A stretch of 64,000 bases of DNA from Ananas comosus (GCF_001540865.1 NC_033641.1:1635722-1699721); one strand, 5' to 3'. Shown: positions 44,111 through 56,120, counted from the stretch's first letter. Notes: generated by a model not told the origin, from the letters alone. A program made the numbers and translations.

Positions 44111-47100
44111 ATGGATCCGTCGCTCGCCGTCCACCCCTCCTCCGTCCCCTTCGCCCCAACCCCCACCACCCCACTCCTCCCAAACCCTAACCCTAACCCT
44201 AACCCTAACCCTAATCGTAATCTCACTACCACCATCTCCCTTCTCCAATCCCTCACCGCCCTCGCCGACTCCACCCTCGCCTCCGCCGCCCCCCTCCTCC
44301 TCCACCCCTCCCCCTCGGCCGCCGCCGCCGCCGCCGCTGCCGGGTTCCGCCGCTGTCCGTACGACCCCCGCCACCGCATGCCGCCGGAGTCCCTCTTCCG
44401 CCACTCCCTCCTCTGCCCCTCCGCCCCCGGCGGGCCCCTCCTCGACCTCGCCGCCTCCCTCGGCGCCCTCCGCTACCCCGCCTCCCTCAAACCCTCCTCC
44501 GAGCTCCGGAACGAGGCCCAGTTCCATCTCCCCCTCGCCGATCCCGCAGCCGATCTCTGCTTCTCGCTCGACTCCGAGCTCGGCGACCTCGGCTCCAACT
44601 TCTTCTACCGGGACTGCCCCGGCGTCGTCACCACGCCGGAGCCCGACACCTCTCCTAGAAGCTTCACGCTGCCCGGTTTCCTCTTGACCGAATGCGCTAA
44701 CTTCGTCTGCTGCGACGGCAGCTGCGATAGCGGCGGTGCCGATTCGCTTGGAGCCGGGATTCGGATTCTTCCCTCCGAGTATTGGGCTTTGAGATGTGAG
44801 GTGGAGGCTTGGAGAGACTATCCGGTGTCATACTCGTATTCGGTCCTTTGCGTGGCATCGAGCTTGGATCGGGTCGAAGAAAGCGCTTTGAAGAGGTGGA
44901 TAATCTCGAACTCTGATCAATATGGTATTTTGATCGATGCGGCAATGAGAGATCACATACATTTGCTTTTGAAACTGTGCTTGAAGGCGGTCGCTACTGA
45001 AGCTTGTTGTTCTCTCAAGCTTCTGCTGAGTAAAGATGGCCTTTTAGATCCGAAAGGTTCCACTTTCGAGTGCCCTAGGTTGGTTGGGAGCTTGTCTTGG
45101 TTGGCATCTCAGCTTTCAATTTTGTATGGAGAACCCAATTGTAAGTTCTTTGCGATCGGGATACTCAAGGAATCGATAATGCAACGAGGTTCAAATTTGT
45201 TACTAGGGAAGTTAACGGAAAAGAAGGTTGGAGGGAATGTTGGTATGATTGGTAGTGATGATGGAGTTAGCGGAAAAGGTAATGATACTAGTGAGGTAAA
45301 ACCTGTTGAAGATGAAAAATCTTCTGAAGATGTTGGTCGGGGAGAAGTGTTTGTATCTCAGGTTGCGGCTGCAATTGCTGCATTGCATGAAAGGTCCCTC
45401 TTCGAAGAAAGGATCAGAGCTCTTCGATTTTCCCAACCGCTCTCAAAATCTCAGCTGTATGCTCTCCTACCTTCTCACTTTCTTGTAACAGTTTGCATCA
45501 TTGCTAGTTGCTTATAAGGTTTCTACGTGCCTTAGTTTGTTATGCATACGTGTCTGTTAGATTGGTGTTAACTCATAGACGGTTGTTTGTGTCTGTGACA
45601 GAGATACCTTAACAAAGTTATGCGTTTTTTCAGAGTCATGGAGATACCTTAACAAAGTTATGCGTTTTTTCAGAGTCATGGAACATTCATATGCATCAGC
45701 TCGGGCTATCGAGGAAAGAGGGAGACGGCCCAATTATAGACCTGTTTTGGAGCATGATGGGCTACTTATGTATCGTGTACTGAGCCAGGTAAAACTAAGC
45801 ATAGTGTAATAGTACTTTCGTGGTTTTAGTAACTAACTTGATTGGATAGCTTTCAGCAGAATAGCAATTGTCTAGGGTAAAGTTGCATGGACAAGTCGAT
45901 CATGTCCTCATGTCCCTCTGTTATTTGGGAACTCACTTCCTTCTAGCAAATCTTCACTTTGTCTGAAGTGGAATGCCTGAATTTCCCATAGAATAAATTT
46001 GTAGTTTGGTTCTGCAGTCTGCACAATATCAGAAATTAGCAGAATATTCCTTTTTCCGTACCAGATATAATTTGACCTTGACATAATATTTTCCATTCAG
46101 CTACTGTTTGGGTGCAGATACTAGTTATGTTGAAAACTTGAAATATATTCAAAATGCTTTTATCTGCATCTGTTTATCCACTTATGGTCTGAGAACTTTT
46201 CAAAGGTACTATCAAAACAACGGAACACATTATGGGCAGTTAGTTTCTACATGGTATGAAATTAAAAAAAAAGCATGTGAAATGAAATTTAACGAGGCAA
46301 TATTTGCCATTAAAGTGCTGAGTGTGTAATGTTTTGTGGTAGATGTAATTTCATGATAAATTTGATTGATTGATTAGTGAATAGAGTGATTGTTATGATT
46401 TCTTTGGATGGCTGTTAGATTACTTGATGCTAGCTTAGAAGATGCATAAGAAAATACTTACCATATGAACATTGAAATTACAAACAGGTCTGTGGAATAA
46501 ATAATTAAAATTAATGCAGGTGGTATTTGTCTTCTAACTATTATTGTCTGTATAAGCTAGCATCAAGTAATTTTGAACACAAAAATTATGGCATATTTGA
46601 ATTTTGCAATTTTACTTGTCTTTTATGTGGAAGTGATATAAAATTATTCATATAACATTATTACTCTTTGCCGACTAACTAAATTGATAGCTCATTCCAT
46701 TATGGCTTGTTGAAACTTGACCTGGCAATTATAATTTCTTCTGTTCCCAAAAATTGCAACTGGACTTGTCTGTTATGTTAGGAATATTGAAGGGAATATA
46801 TTTACCAGTTGAGCAATTTGTTTCAGAATTGTGGTAATAAGTGTATATGTACAAACATTCTGCTTCTTGGGTAATTTAAGATCATGAATCTCAAATGATA
46901 AAATCTTCTCAACTATGCTCTGAAAGCTTAAACTTGAAAATATTATTACTTTAATTTATTTTGTTTTTTCAAGGATTCTGGTAAAACCAAGACTAAAGAA
47001 GAGCTATTAGCTGAGGAAAGGGATTACAAAAGGAGAAGATCGTCGTATCGTGGCAAGAAGGTGAAGCGAAATCCAACAGAGGTGTGTATTTGGATACGGC

Positions 47101-48982
47101 ATACTTTATTGAGCTTTATCTTATCGGATGATATAGAGTCTAATAATCTAATGAGCTATACTACAAATCAAGGTTTTCAATGTGGTATTGCGGAGGTTTC
47201 TCACTAGTTAGTAACAGTATGTTGATTCAACTTCTAGAATATTCTGAATCTCCGAAAATTTAATCCATATCTATATTAAGATGTGTATCATTAGTATGCG
47301 GCTTTATAATTTCTTCAACTACTTAGGGTTGGCAATCCATCTTGCTATTCGTGAGCCAGCTCGTGTTTGACTTGAAATGAGCTCGACGTTGATCACTCAT
47401 TTAATCAACGAGCCGAACACGAGCTGGGTTCAACTCGCTCGTGTTTGGCTCGATATAGCTCGAATGTGAATATATACACACACACACACGCACGCATACA
47501 CACGCGCGCGCGCACAAATTTTTGCTAAATGTAAAGAGACCTATATTTTGTGAATTTCAATTATTAAATTAAGATTCTAATTTTCTAATTTTCTTTCAAC
47601 TTTTCGCCCAGTAGTAAGGCTGACAATCTAACTTATTGTTCGCGAGCTAGTTCGTGTTTGGCTCGTTCATAAACAAGCAGAACATGAGTTGGATTTTTCA
47701 GCTCGATATTTTAACGAGCCAACTCGTGTTTGACTTGTTTAATAAACGAGTGAACATGAGCTAGCCCTAGCTCGCTTGTGTTTGGCTCGTTGATAGCCCT
47801 ACACAGTGCAATGCTAAGCTTGGAATTCGTCAAAAATAAGAGTATTTTTTTTTGGTATGATTTCTACAATTGCAACAGAAAACTTTTGAGCTCTAACATG
47901 ATTACTAGAGAAAATTGAATCACATTAATGGAGTAGTTGTATTCAATTATCATCTCAAAATTTTTGGACTGGAGTAAAAGTGGAATGCAAGGTTTCATAG
48001 GGGTTAATTGAAGTAATGAGAAGTGCATGGGTGGTTGTAATTAGCATTCTTTTAGTGATCATCGCTTGTAGTGTTTGCACATTTTGTATAATTTCTTCTT
48101 TATTCCTAAACTTAAGCTCAGGCCCAATATAAGTTGCAAGCATGGATTTAAATTTTATAGCCCATTGCAATCATTATCTCTTGTAATAGCTGTTCTTTAT
48201 GTCTGCTTGTTGAGTCATTATTTTATTTTACTGTTATAATTCTGCAGGTATTAAGGGACATAATTGAGGATCATATGGAGGAAATCAAGCAGGCAGGAGG
48301 AATTGGATGCTATGTGAAAGCTGCTACTGACACTGAACATAATCCGGTCGAACCCCATCCTCAGTATGGCACGACACACTTTTCTGGGTTACACAGCAAC
48401 TTGTATGATCTGCAAGAAACAAATAGAAAGTCACCTAGTTACAGAAAGTTACTTAATGTAGATGCTTCTAGACATGGTACATCGGAAAGCTATCATATGA
48501 GAAACTCTAACCAAAAATCTAGGTATGAAAAACATGAATATGGAGATGACCTGGAGAGAAGTAGGCATGATAAAGGAAAGACATATGATTCAGAAAGTTC
48601 AGTAACCCACAGAAATCATTCTCACGTGTATGACCGAAAAACACAACAGAAGAAACAAAATGATGAACATAGTTATAGATACGAAAGAGATGATTCTGAT
48701 TATTATTTGAGAAAGAAAGATCACAGTACTCGGTCTACTCTAACGTCAAGATCTTTAAAGAGAGGATATGATTATGTGTCAGAAGATGCAGGTAAAGAAA
48801 GATCAAGAACGTATGAGAGGCGAAGGTCTGAGTCTGTGACTCAAGATGCATTTGGTGACAGATATGATCCGATTGTTTCACATGAAGACTATGATGCAAG
48901 AAATGATCAATTAGATTATGATGGAGTGCAGCGACATGGGACTTCCACAAGGAGGCATTTACCAAATAGTCACAGGATATAA
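44111..48982 (+). CDS. SNRNP48: U11/U12 small nuclear ribonucleoprotein 48 kDa protein (U11-48K)
   Basis: Exons 44111-45456, 45674-45788, 46974-47081, 48248-48982 (the last exon continues as 3' UTR to 49003). All junctions are GT-AG and in phase, giving 767 aa, close to known plant orthologues. The protein belongs to the U11/U12 di-snRNP of the minor spliceosome and helps recognise U12-type 5' splice sites in the nucleus. Residues 82-102 form the CHHC zinc finger (Cys82, His88, His98, Cys102) that defines the family. Conserved blocks follow: ERGRRPNYRPVLEHDGLL, EELLAEERDYKRRRSSYRGKK, and VLRDIIEDHMEEIKQAGG. The C-terminus (about 560-767) is Arg/Ser/Asp/Tyr-rich and low-complexity. The N-terminus contains a Pro-Asn repeat coded by ccctaa units. 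Exon 1 is very GC-rich at its 5' end, then normal. The upstream flank is packed with miniature elements. Identification is firm; exact N-terminal start is likely because no upstream in-frame ATG precedes it. Confidence 0.93.
44185..44214 (+). repeat. Five in-frame ccctaa units in the 48K coding sequence
   Basis: Five perfect CCCTAA units directly follow AAA, so the region also contains a telo-box-like AAACCCTAA. They encode alternating Pro and Asn (residues 25-35). The unit is six bases, unlike the seven-base Arabidopsis-type plant telomere repeat. Confidence 0.95.
45601..45680 (+). repeat. 40-bp tandem duplication doubling the 3' splice site of 48K intron 1
   Basis: Two identical 40-base copies (45601-45640, 45641-45680), each containing the pyrimidine tract and acceptor gcgttttttcag followed by agtcatg. 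Acceptors lie after 45633 and 45673. Only the second joins exon 1 in frame to the conserved protein. The first adds 40 bases and brings in an in-frame stop (TAA) after six codons. Confidence 0.95.
47329..47802. mobile_element. hAT-like non-autonomous element in 48K intron 3
   Basis: Left end tagggttggcaatcc, right end gttgatagcccta (inverse TAGGGCTATCAAC). Both arms are rich in gctcgtgtttggctcg/cgagc motifs. The middle holds a CA/CG microsatellite (about 47472-47513). It is the same family as 26597-27757, here without nested insertions. No clean target duplication. Confidence 0.65.
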
Positions 48983-49124
48983 ATCAGCTTTTCCATGAAG
49001 CAGGTACTTCAAATTATTTTCTTGTTTTATGATTGGTCATATCTTTTATGTATGTTTTGAAGCTTTTGCGTGATACATTTTTGCAGCATTAACTTATGCT
49101 GGCTTCTGCAATATTTCCACAGCT

Positions 49125-49146
49125 GTATCCTTTTCTGTATCCTCAT
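49125..49146 (+). promoter_or_regulatory. Tandem U12-type 5' splice-site motifs, candidate U11-binding splicing enhancer (USSE)
   Basis: GTATCCTTTT at 49125-49134 and GTATCCTCAT at 49137-49146 are two U12-type 5' splice-site matches 12 bases apart. They follow two U2-type acceptors (ttgcag ending 49086 and ccacag ending 49122). Plant and animal 48K genes are known to carry such tandem motifs, which bind U11 snRNP and activate an upstream 3' splice site, lowering stable 48K mRNA when U11 is abundant. Location in the 48K 3' region fits that role. The function here is inferred. Confidence 0.7.
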
Positions 49147-50426
49147 GTCAAAATGACAAAATCCATATTTTGTCTATAGCTATCATCTTTGCCATTTTTT
49201 CCCCCATATTTTCTTTTTGTGATAACTACTGTGGTTGGAAATATGTCTTATATTAGATGTATAAACCATTTTTCTCATATTTCTGCTTTGTCTAGTTATT
49301 CTGACATCAAATTTGTTCTTAAGTGCCAAACAATTTGTGAACATCCGACCACCTTTTGGTGGTTGCCCTTGGTAGTCATTTAACACCAAGTGAAGTTCAA
49401 GCTCAAGTGCTTGTGACTTGACAGTTGATATTGTTGTTCCTTTTGCAGTAGTATGATTTAAAATTACATTTTTACAAGACATATTACCATTATATGTGTA
49501 GCTTTTACCTTCCTTTTCACTTTTCTGTAGGTCAAAGTAGGTAGAATGTTTTACAAATTAAATATGCTGATAGTTGATTATTGAATCCAATAGTCTAGAT
49601 ATGCACTAGAGAGAATGAATAGACATTAGGATAAATTCTGCTGTTTGGTAACTTATACTGGGGACAACTTGTATACAAGTGTGATGAAAATGCTCCAAGG
49701 CAAATTTGAATTTCTTTACCTTTTGGGGGGGAGGGAGATGCTCTATGAGAAAGTCATTGGGTTATCTAGGCTTGTCCTTCTGTAATAGACTGCTGTCAGC
49801 AGATTAGTATACAAGTTGTGTTTTGTTGGAAGATTTCCTAAACTTGGATCGTTATCATATTGGAGTGGGAATGAGCAGTTGATCACTCTGTAATCCAGTT
49901 AGGGATGGCAAAGCCCTACAAGGATCTACCCTAAATGAGGTGGAAATGGTTTTTTTTTTTAAGTTTTTTGAACAACTGGTTGCATATTGCATGCAGATTG
50001 CGCCTTTTTGGATTGCATGCAATGCTATATGCTTGGCAAAATTAAAGCAATCTTGCTACATCTTCGAATTTAATATAGTTATTCCAAGTAAATATAAATT
50101 GATGAAAAGCCATTAGTGGAAGTGGCTATAATTGAAGATTGTAAGTGGTTAATGACTAAGCTTTTCTGCATTTAGAGAAGATGTAGTTTGGTTATAGGAG
50201 TTCATCTTTGGTAATACTGTATACAATAAAAAATACCTGAACATTTTTAAGCTAATTAAACCAGTAGGATGTGGCCAAAAACTGGTTAAGTCGGTTTTTG
50301 TTCATAGGAGGCTAGATACTTAGTATTGTGATTCTTTTTTATAGCTGATGAGTTATGGGTAATCTTAAGAGTTGTCCTGCTGGTTTAATTACACAGTGAT
50401 TTGGAGTTTTCTTTCGTAAGTGTTTT

Positions 50427-50449
50427 TTTTTTTTTTTTTTTTTTTTTTT
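50427..50449. repeat. Poly-T tract
   Basis: A T homopolymer of about 23 bases in the probable 3' UTR intron of the 48K gene. Confidence 0.9.
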
Positions 50450-50538
50450 GTTCCCTGAATGGAGTTTTCCTCCATTTGCTCTTGGTTATCATTGCCTTAA
50501 TTATTGCTTCTTCTTCTTCTTCTTTTTCACTTGTGCAG

Positions 50539-51940
50539 TGATGGTTTAATTTTTGACCCAGAGCAGGATTAAGAGAGCAAAAGAGAGGTGCAACATCACA
50601 TACTGAGTCACATGGTAGTTTGAATGATATCTTTAAAGGATAGCAAATGACTGATGGAATCAATTGCCCTGCATTTTGGGGAATTATACGTTGATTAGGG
50701 CAGAAGCAATGCAGGTTATATGAAGATAATTAGTAAGGCATTGATGGAAGATGAGTGATTAATTCCTCTTAACATTTGATTTACTTATGGGTTGACGAAG
50801 GAAAACAGCGAGTCCGGATAACTATACATATTGGGTACTGTTAAATAAGAATATCAATCAGTTCCTACGATTCATTAATTGCAGCAGGATAGAGGGAGAG
50901 TCCATGTGTTAGATGCAAAACTTGCCATGTATAGTATTTGTGGTTACAGACAAGTTCAAATACTTTTGAGTCGGAAGTTAGGTTCTTATTACAAACTTAA
51001 GCGGAGAAGTCCTGTGAGTTGACAAGAAGTATCTATAATTTGTAACACCTGTTTCGTTGTATTTCTAAGGCATTAGAATGGGCAATATCTTAGCCTTTTG
51101 CCATTTGCATGGCAGAAGGCTTTAAGAAGGAATTGAAGATAGAGAGCAGCTGTTTGCCAGGAGTCAAACCTCTAAAGAAAGAAGGTCGTGCAGAATTTGT
51201 AGTCAAAGCTATCTTATACAAGTGAGAGCCTCTGCTAGAGAAAATTTATTTAGGCCATTATTGGTACTTAAAGCTAGTTCTGATTATCACTGGAATTTGC
51301 CTAGATTCATTAATGCAAAACTGGCATTTTATTTCTATTGTGGGTATACTTATCAAACCAAGCTGGACTTTGACCCAGCTTGATGTGGAGTCACTGGGTC
51401 ATTGGTTGGACTAGCTTGGGTTCAGTTATAAATAATAACTGAGATAGCAAATAGGTAGACTTAAGTCTAATATTGAGCATAATATTGTTTTTTATATATA
51501 TAAATATAATAGAGATACTGATGCTATAGAAAAAATAGCCTTTAGTTGATTGGACTTTTATTGAGTTGGTTGTTTAATTGAGTTAGTTTGCTTTTATATG
51601 AGTCCATTAGGTGTCTATTGGATTGAATTAGGTCCTTTTTTTTGTCTAAATGCTCTTTATCTCTTTGGATATTTTGTGTTTGGTACATAAACCTCATAAT
51701 AAGAAAAAAAAAGAATGTGCACTTTATCCTCCTGGATAGTACAGTAATTGCACTTAGAGAAGTTGATGGTGACAAAACTTAACATACACTGGACTAGTCA
51801 TTTGGCAAATTTCTATGACATCAGCCATCCTAAGCGCAATTATTGTATCATTCAGGGAGATAAATGCATTATCTTTTTTAAATTTTGGGGCCATATGCAA
51901 CATTCAATCCATTCCAGGGGTAATATGCAATTTAGCTCTT
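50539..51940. other. Region downstream of the 48K gene without recognisable gene
   Basis: Non-coding in all frames. The first part may be the terminal 3' UTR exon of the 48K transcript, since it follows a strong acceptor. No repeats of note. Confidence 0.35.
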
Positions 51941-51949
51941 TTTTTTGAG

Positions 51950-52072
51950 CAATGCTAGCCATACACCCTGGATGGGTCATGTGACAACTGAAACACTCCC
52001 ACCCATTCAGGGGGTTGCAGCCTTGCGGGGTGTGTGTAAGATATACACCCTTGATTGGCTGTACAAGTAGCA
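51950..52072. mobile_element. Short TIR-like miniature element
   Basis: Left gagcaatgctagccatacaccc and right cacccttgattggctgtacaagtagcattt are imperfect inverses, with ggtgtgtgtaag and cactccc motifs inside. The weakest of the miniature-element calls. Confidence 0.4.
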
Positions 52073-52571
52073 TTTACCTTTTTCTTTTTAAGTTTAGTTA
52101 GGGACCAACTTCATTTTTAGGTGATTTTGTGGGGGAGTTAGGGACCAGCTTTTATATTTTTAAGGATTTTCAGGTGCTTTTCATCTGCTTTTTTTTTCTG
52201 TAGTATTGGTGACTCTATTCAGTAATTCAGGCGAATTAAGATCCTTCAGGTTTTGAAGTTCTTATTCTCTTGATAAGAGTTTCAATGAGATTAATGTGGT
52301 ATCAAAATTTTCATGTTACGGTACTAGATTGGTTGCCAAAGGTCTTGTATGAGTAAAAACTATCTTTTCGGACCAAACTTGATGCTTTTATGTATATGCA
52401 AAGCAAGGATCCGGGTTACAGTCATTTTATGATGAACTATTTTTCTTGGTTATGATTCTTCTATCTCTAGTACTACTGTATGATTCTATCAATACTCCAT
52501 CTCTTTCTTTTCAAATTTTCTTCTCTTTCTTCCATTACTTTGTGTTAACATATTACCTTCGATCCACAAAA

Positions 52572-52950
52572 TTATGCCAGGCCCCCCTAAAGTTTGGCAT
52601 GGTTACTCTTTGCCACTTGAACTTTAGTAAAATTAAAGAACAAAGACTTTTAATACATTTCAATCAGCCACCTAACTCCAAATTTGACTAATTTTTCTTA
52701 ATTACTAACAGCTACATAATGGTCAAATAACCTCAAAATTCATCTTATCATTCAGCAAAACGGTAAACATGAACTTTTGAGGATCAAATAAGTGTTGTGA
52801 GTTATTATTACTTAAATAATTTAACAGAAATTGAAGCTAGGTGGTTGACTGAAATATAGTAAAAGTTTGTATAGTTCTATTTTTAACTTTTTAAAGTTCA
52901 GTGACTAAGTGTAATCAGGCCAAAGTTGAGGTTGGTCTAGCCTTTCCCCC
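52572..52950. mobile_element. TIR miniature element
   Basis: The left arm (ctaaagtttggcatggttac, cacttgaactttag, caatcagccacctaact) returns inverted at 52830-52945 (agctaggtggttgactg, aaagttcagtgactaagtg). Non-coding, about 380 bp. Confidence 0.7.
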
Positions 52951-53079
52951 CTCCATAGGTTTGTAAAATAATTAGACAAGTTAAAATCTTATTAATAGAT
53001 ATCACTATCCTGTTGATTTTATTTTGAGCTTTGGTTGAATGGTAAGCTTTTTCCTTTTTCTTTCCTTAGAGGTTCGGGG

Positions 53080-53350
53080 ACTGATTTCTAGTAGTGTGAT
53101 TCTTTTTTTGTTTTGCCTTCAAATCTTCCCCCATGATTCCAAGAATAAATGTGTGGAAGCCTTAACCGAATCTCTCGTCTATATATCTCTAGTAGTGTGA
53201 TTCTTTTTCCTAAAGAGGTTCAGGGAAAGAGAGGTATAGTGGAGTCCTATATATCTTGACTATCGAAATCAGCGCGGGCCCTTGTAACATAGGTCCAAAA
53301 ATGATGGAGGTGCAATAAATGTGTGGAAGTCTTGATCGAATGAGTAACCG
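53080..53350. repeat. Imperfect direct duplication
   Basis: Blocks tctagtagtgtgattcttttt, aataaatgtgtggaag and gaggttcRggga each occur twice in this 270-bp stretch, in a partly shuffled order. Confidence 0.55.
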
Positions 53351-53732
53351 ATTCACCCAGATTCGTTTGGTTTGGACAATTTGCCTATCAAACAATTGGA
53401 TTGTGTGCTTCTGATTTATTGTACCTTGTTGGGGTTATTTGCACCTGCCTTTTCTTTTTCTTCTTCTTCTTTTTTCTTTTTTTAATGGCCCACATATATT
53501 CTCCAGTCCATGGAACTAATAAATACTCTAATCCATAAGCAGTGGCTTTTTGTAGATGATGATTGTCTCATTGTTTTCTTTTTTGATAAATCCTGCACCT
53601 ACATGGAACCAAATTTGCACCTAATCTACTAGTTTGATTCTCATCCTTGCTTTAATGTGTGTGGATTCATTTAGCAATTCATATGAAGTCCATGATGTAT
53701 TAGTATGTAGTACTGAGGAACTTGTTTACAAA

Positions 53733-54020
53733 GTATTCCTAGGTGTAGTTTGGGATTGCAGTGTCCAAGCATGTCCGCTTTTCTATTTTGAAGGGCTCAA
53801 AAATGCTAAAGCGCTTTGAATCTTTCCTTCTCCAATGCTATAAAATGGTGGTGGGAACTACTACTGGAGAAGCACGCTTCTCTTCTCTGGCGGCAGTTTC
53901 CACTATTATTTTATAGCATTGGAGGAGAGCTTCAAAGCATTTTTCAGGTTTTTTCAACCTTCCAAAACATGAATGCGGATACTTTCGCAATGCAATCCCA
54001 TACTACGCTTTAGCATAGTA
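53733..54020. mobile_element. Fold-back miniature element
   Basis: Two long arms pair: tagtttgggattgcagtgtc with gcaatgcaatcccatactac, and ccttctccaatgctataaaat with attttatagcattggaggag. The loop is about 50 bp. Non-coding. Confidence 0.75.
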
Positions 54021-54988
54021 TAAATGCAGTTTTAGCCAACAGTTTAAGATCCATATTCTGTCCTATATTTGTTTTTAAGTCTCCTTGTGGTGGCGAGAAG
54101 CATTTTAATCATTTTTCTTCTTTCACAAGGGATTCACTATTCGTGCTGAAATAGGGATTTCAAATATTCATGAAATTTACAGGTTTTTTCAGATTTACTG
54201 CAATCTTTTGCTTGTTGACAATCAAATGTTCTAACTTCTGACATATAAGTTGGACATCATATATCAGAAAAGATCAGTTCTTATCTCTTTTTCATTGTAT
54301 TATTCTTTTTCTTTTTTCTGCAGGCCCCTGAGCTGGAGTTTTGGAACGCTATAAGGGTTTAAGATGTCAGGATTTAGTAGAGTATTCAACATTGCTCTCT
54401 TCTTACAATAGTATAATCTGGCTAACTCTTTTATCTGTTGTTGTGTACTTGGATTAAAGATCACGCATGCCTTTTTTTTTATTTTGTGGCGCAGCATGTA
54501 ACTAGATTGCTTTATTATATAAAAAGAAAACTTTGGGAACCATTATCTGTGAATATTCTTTCTCAAGTTATGCTTGGAAAGTATGTAACTTCAAAGAACA
54601 TTCACTGTTATCTTTCACCCTCATGCAATTCAGCTCCATATGCTCACCGAGTATAATGTCTCTTCTCTCTCAGTACATTGTGCATCATATTGAAGTAGTT
54701 ATTATCCTGAACAAAGTCATGTTCTCTGCATTCTAGGCGTAGTGTTCATGCATTGTGCTCGATTTTTGTTACGGTTTCACAATTTTTTACTTGTCCTTAA
54801 CCTGAGGTCTAATAGAGGCCTGGGCTGTTGAATTTCCATGGTTCGAAAACAATTGAGCTGTTTTATGGTCTCTAGGGTTTGTTTATGTTACACGGTAAGT
54901 TTAGGTTCAAGTTATCCCAAATTTTAGATCATTCTGGTTTCAGGTTGTTCGTATCTATCCTCTTATCATACTTCTCTATTCAGCTGCT
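54021..54988. other. Non-coding spacer
   Basis: No coding potential. A strong acceptor-like sequence (ttctttttcttttttctgcag, ending 54324) is present but no partner exon was recognised. Confidence 0.35.
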
Positions 54989-55182
54989 TCTGATTCGTCT
55001 TCGGATTGCTTCGCGTTATCGATCATTTCGCAATTGGGTTATTTTGCGCTCGGGCCCTTGTGTCGAGATTCAGGTATTCTAAGATTCTGATTCGTGCTTG
55101 GATTGCTTCATGTTTTCGATCATTTCGCATTTGGGTTATTTCGCACATGAATCTTCTTGTCGAGGTTCAGATCTTTTAAGAT
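54989..55182. repeat. Two tandem copies of a 97-bp unit
   Basis: tctgattcgtcttcggattgc at 54989 and tctgattcgtgcttggattgc at 55086 open two units that share cgatcatttcgcaNttgggt and tgtcgaggttcag-type blocks in the same order. A degenerate third partial copy may follow. Confidence 0.8.
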
Positions 55183-55632
55183 TCGAGTTGTTTTTCGTCT
55201 TCAGTTGTTCAGGTTTTAAAGAGTTGCAAATTTCGACTTTCGAATCGCTTCGGTTTGGGCCTCTTGGGCATTCGGTGTATTTGGATTTGGCTTTTCGATT
55301 CTTCCAGTAAACTTGGTTAATCGATGATTGTGTGCATGAGGAGGGAGTTTTAATTTTTTTAATTTCTTTCCTTTTCAATATGTAATTGTAATTTTGAAAA
55401 CCGATTAGATATTAATGTGAATTGTGGTGTGCATATTTCGTAGGCCCTTTGGCTGATGTGATTATGAGTTGTCCTAAATGTGCATAGTATGTGCAGCATA
55501 AAAGTAGCCACTTTTGAATTTTGTTTCATTTTTTTTTTTAACAAAAAGGTTAGGCACTTGCACAAAAGTTAGCAGTGAAATTCTCTCTCTCTCTCTCTCT
55601 CTGTTATATTTATAGAGTCGACTTGTGTGTTT

Positions 55633-56120
55633 TTAGAAGTACGATGGTTTTCGTGCTATCAAGTTATTTCTGGTGCTGGAGTTTTTGAATCGGCAATTGC
55701 CTCCGTTAAATTTGATCTAAAGTATTCGAAGTTTTTAAAAAATAAATTTTACTATTTTTTGACATTATTTATATAGTGATCGAAAGAGTTTAAAATCAAC
55801 GGCTGAAAATAAACAATTTATAAAAATGATGATATGATACTTAAATTTTAGATTAAAAGTATTGATCATCTTATATAATATAAAAAGTTTTCATCAAGAC
55901 TCTTCATCATTAAACTTGTAAACGGCTTGGCACCATTATTAAAATTATTAATTTTGAGTTTCTTCTATCACTAAATAAATAATATTAAAAAATAACACAA
56001 GTTATTTTCTGGATATTTCAAATATTTTAGATCAAGTTTAACGGAACCGATCGTTGATTTGAAAGTCCCGATATTGAAAATAATTTGATAATACGGAGAT
56101 CACCGTGCTTCTAACAGCAT
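55633..56120. mobile_element. Mutator-like miniature element, family C diverged copy
   Basis: Left: agaagtacgatggttttcgtg then tgaatcggcaattgcctccg. Right arm inverse: ccgatcgttgatttg, ggagatcaccgtgcttcta. Internal motif ttaaatttgatctaaagtatt is shared with 9474-10018. Confidence 0.65.

Larger units (their letters stand above)
49004..50538 (+). other. Probable 3' UTR intron of the 48K gene
   Basis: The last coding exon is followed, 21 bases after the stop codon, by a good donor (gcag then gtacttc at 49004). A strong acceptor with a long TTC-rich pyrimidine tract ends at 50538 (cacttgtgcag). The region between has no coding potential and holds the tandem U12-type motifs at 49125-49146. Other strong acceptors lie at 49086, 49122 and 54324, so the mature 3' UTR structure is uncertain. 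Confidence 0.5.

Noticed and set aside
43994..44527. Long minus-strand Gly/Glu-rich open frame opposite the 48K exon 1
   Set aside because: It is the mirror of a GC-rich exon with strong third-position bias on the plus strand. The plus-strand protein has a family zinc finger; the minus one is low-complexity only.
45457..45517. Continuation of 48K exon 1 as LYALLPSHFLVTVC to a stop
   Set aside because: It lies beyond a good GTATGC donor that joins in phase to the conserved next exon. The extension resembles nothing in the family.
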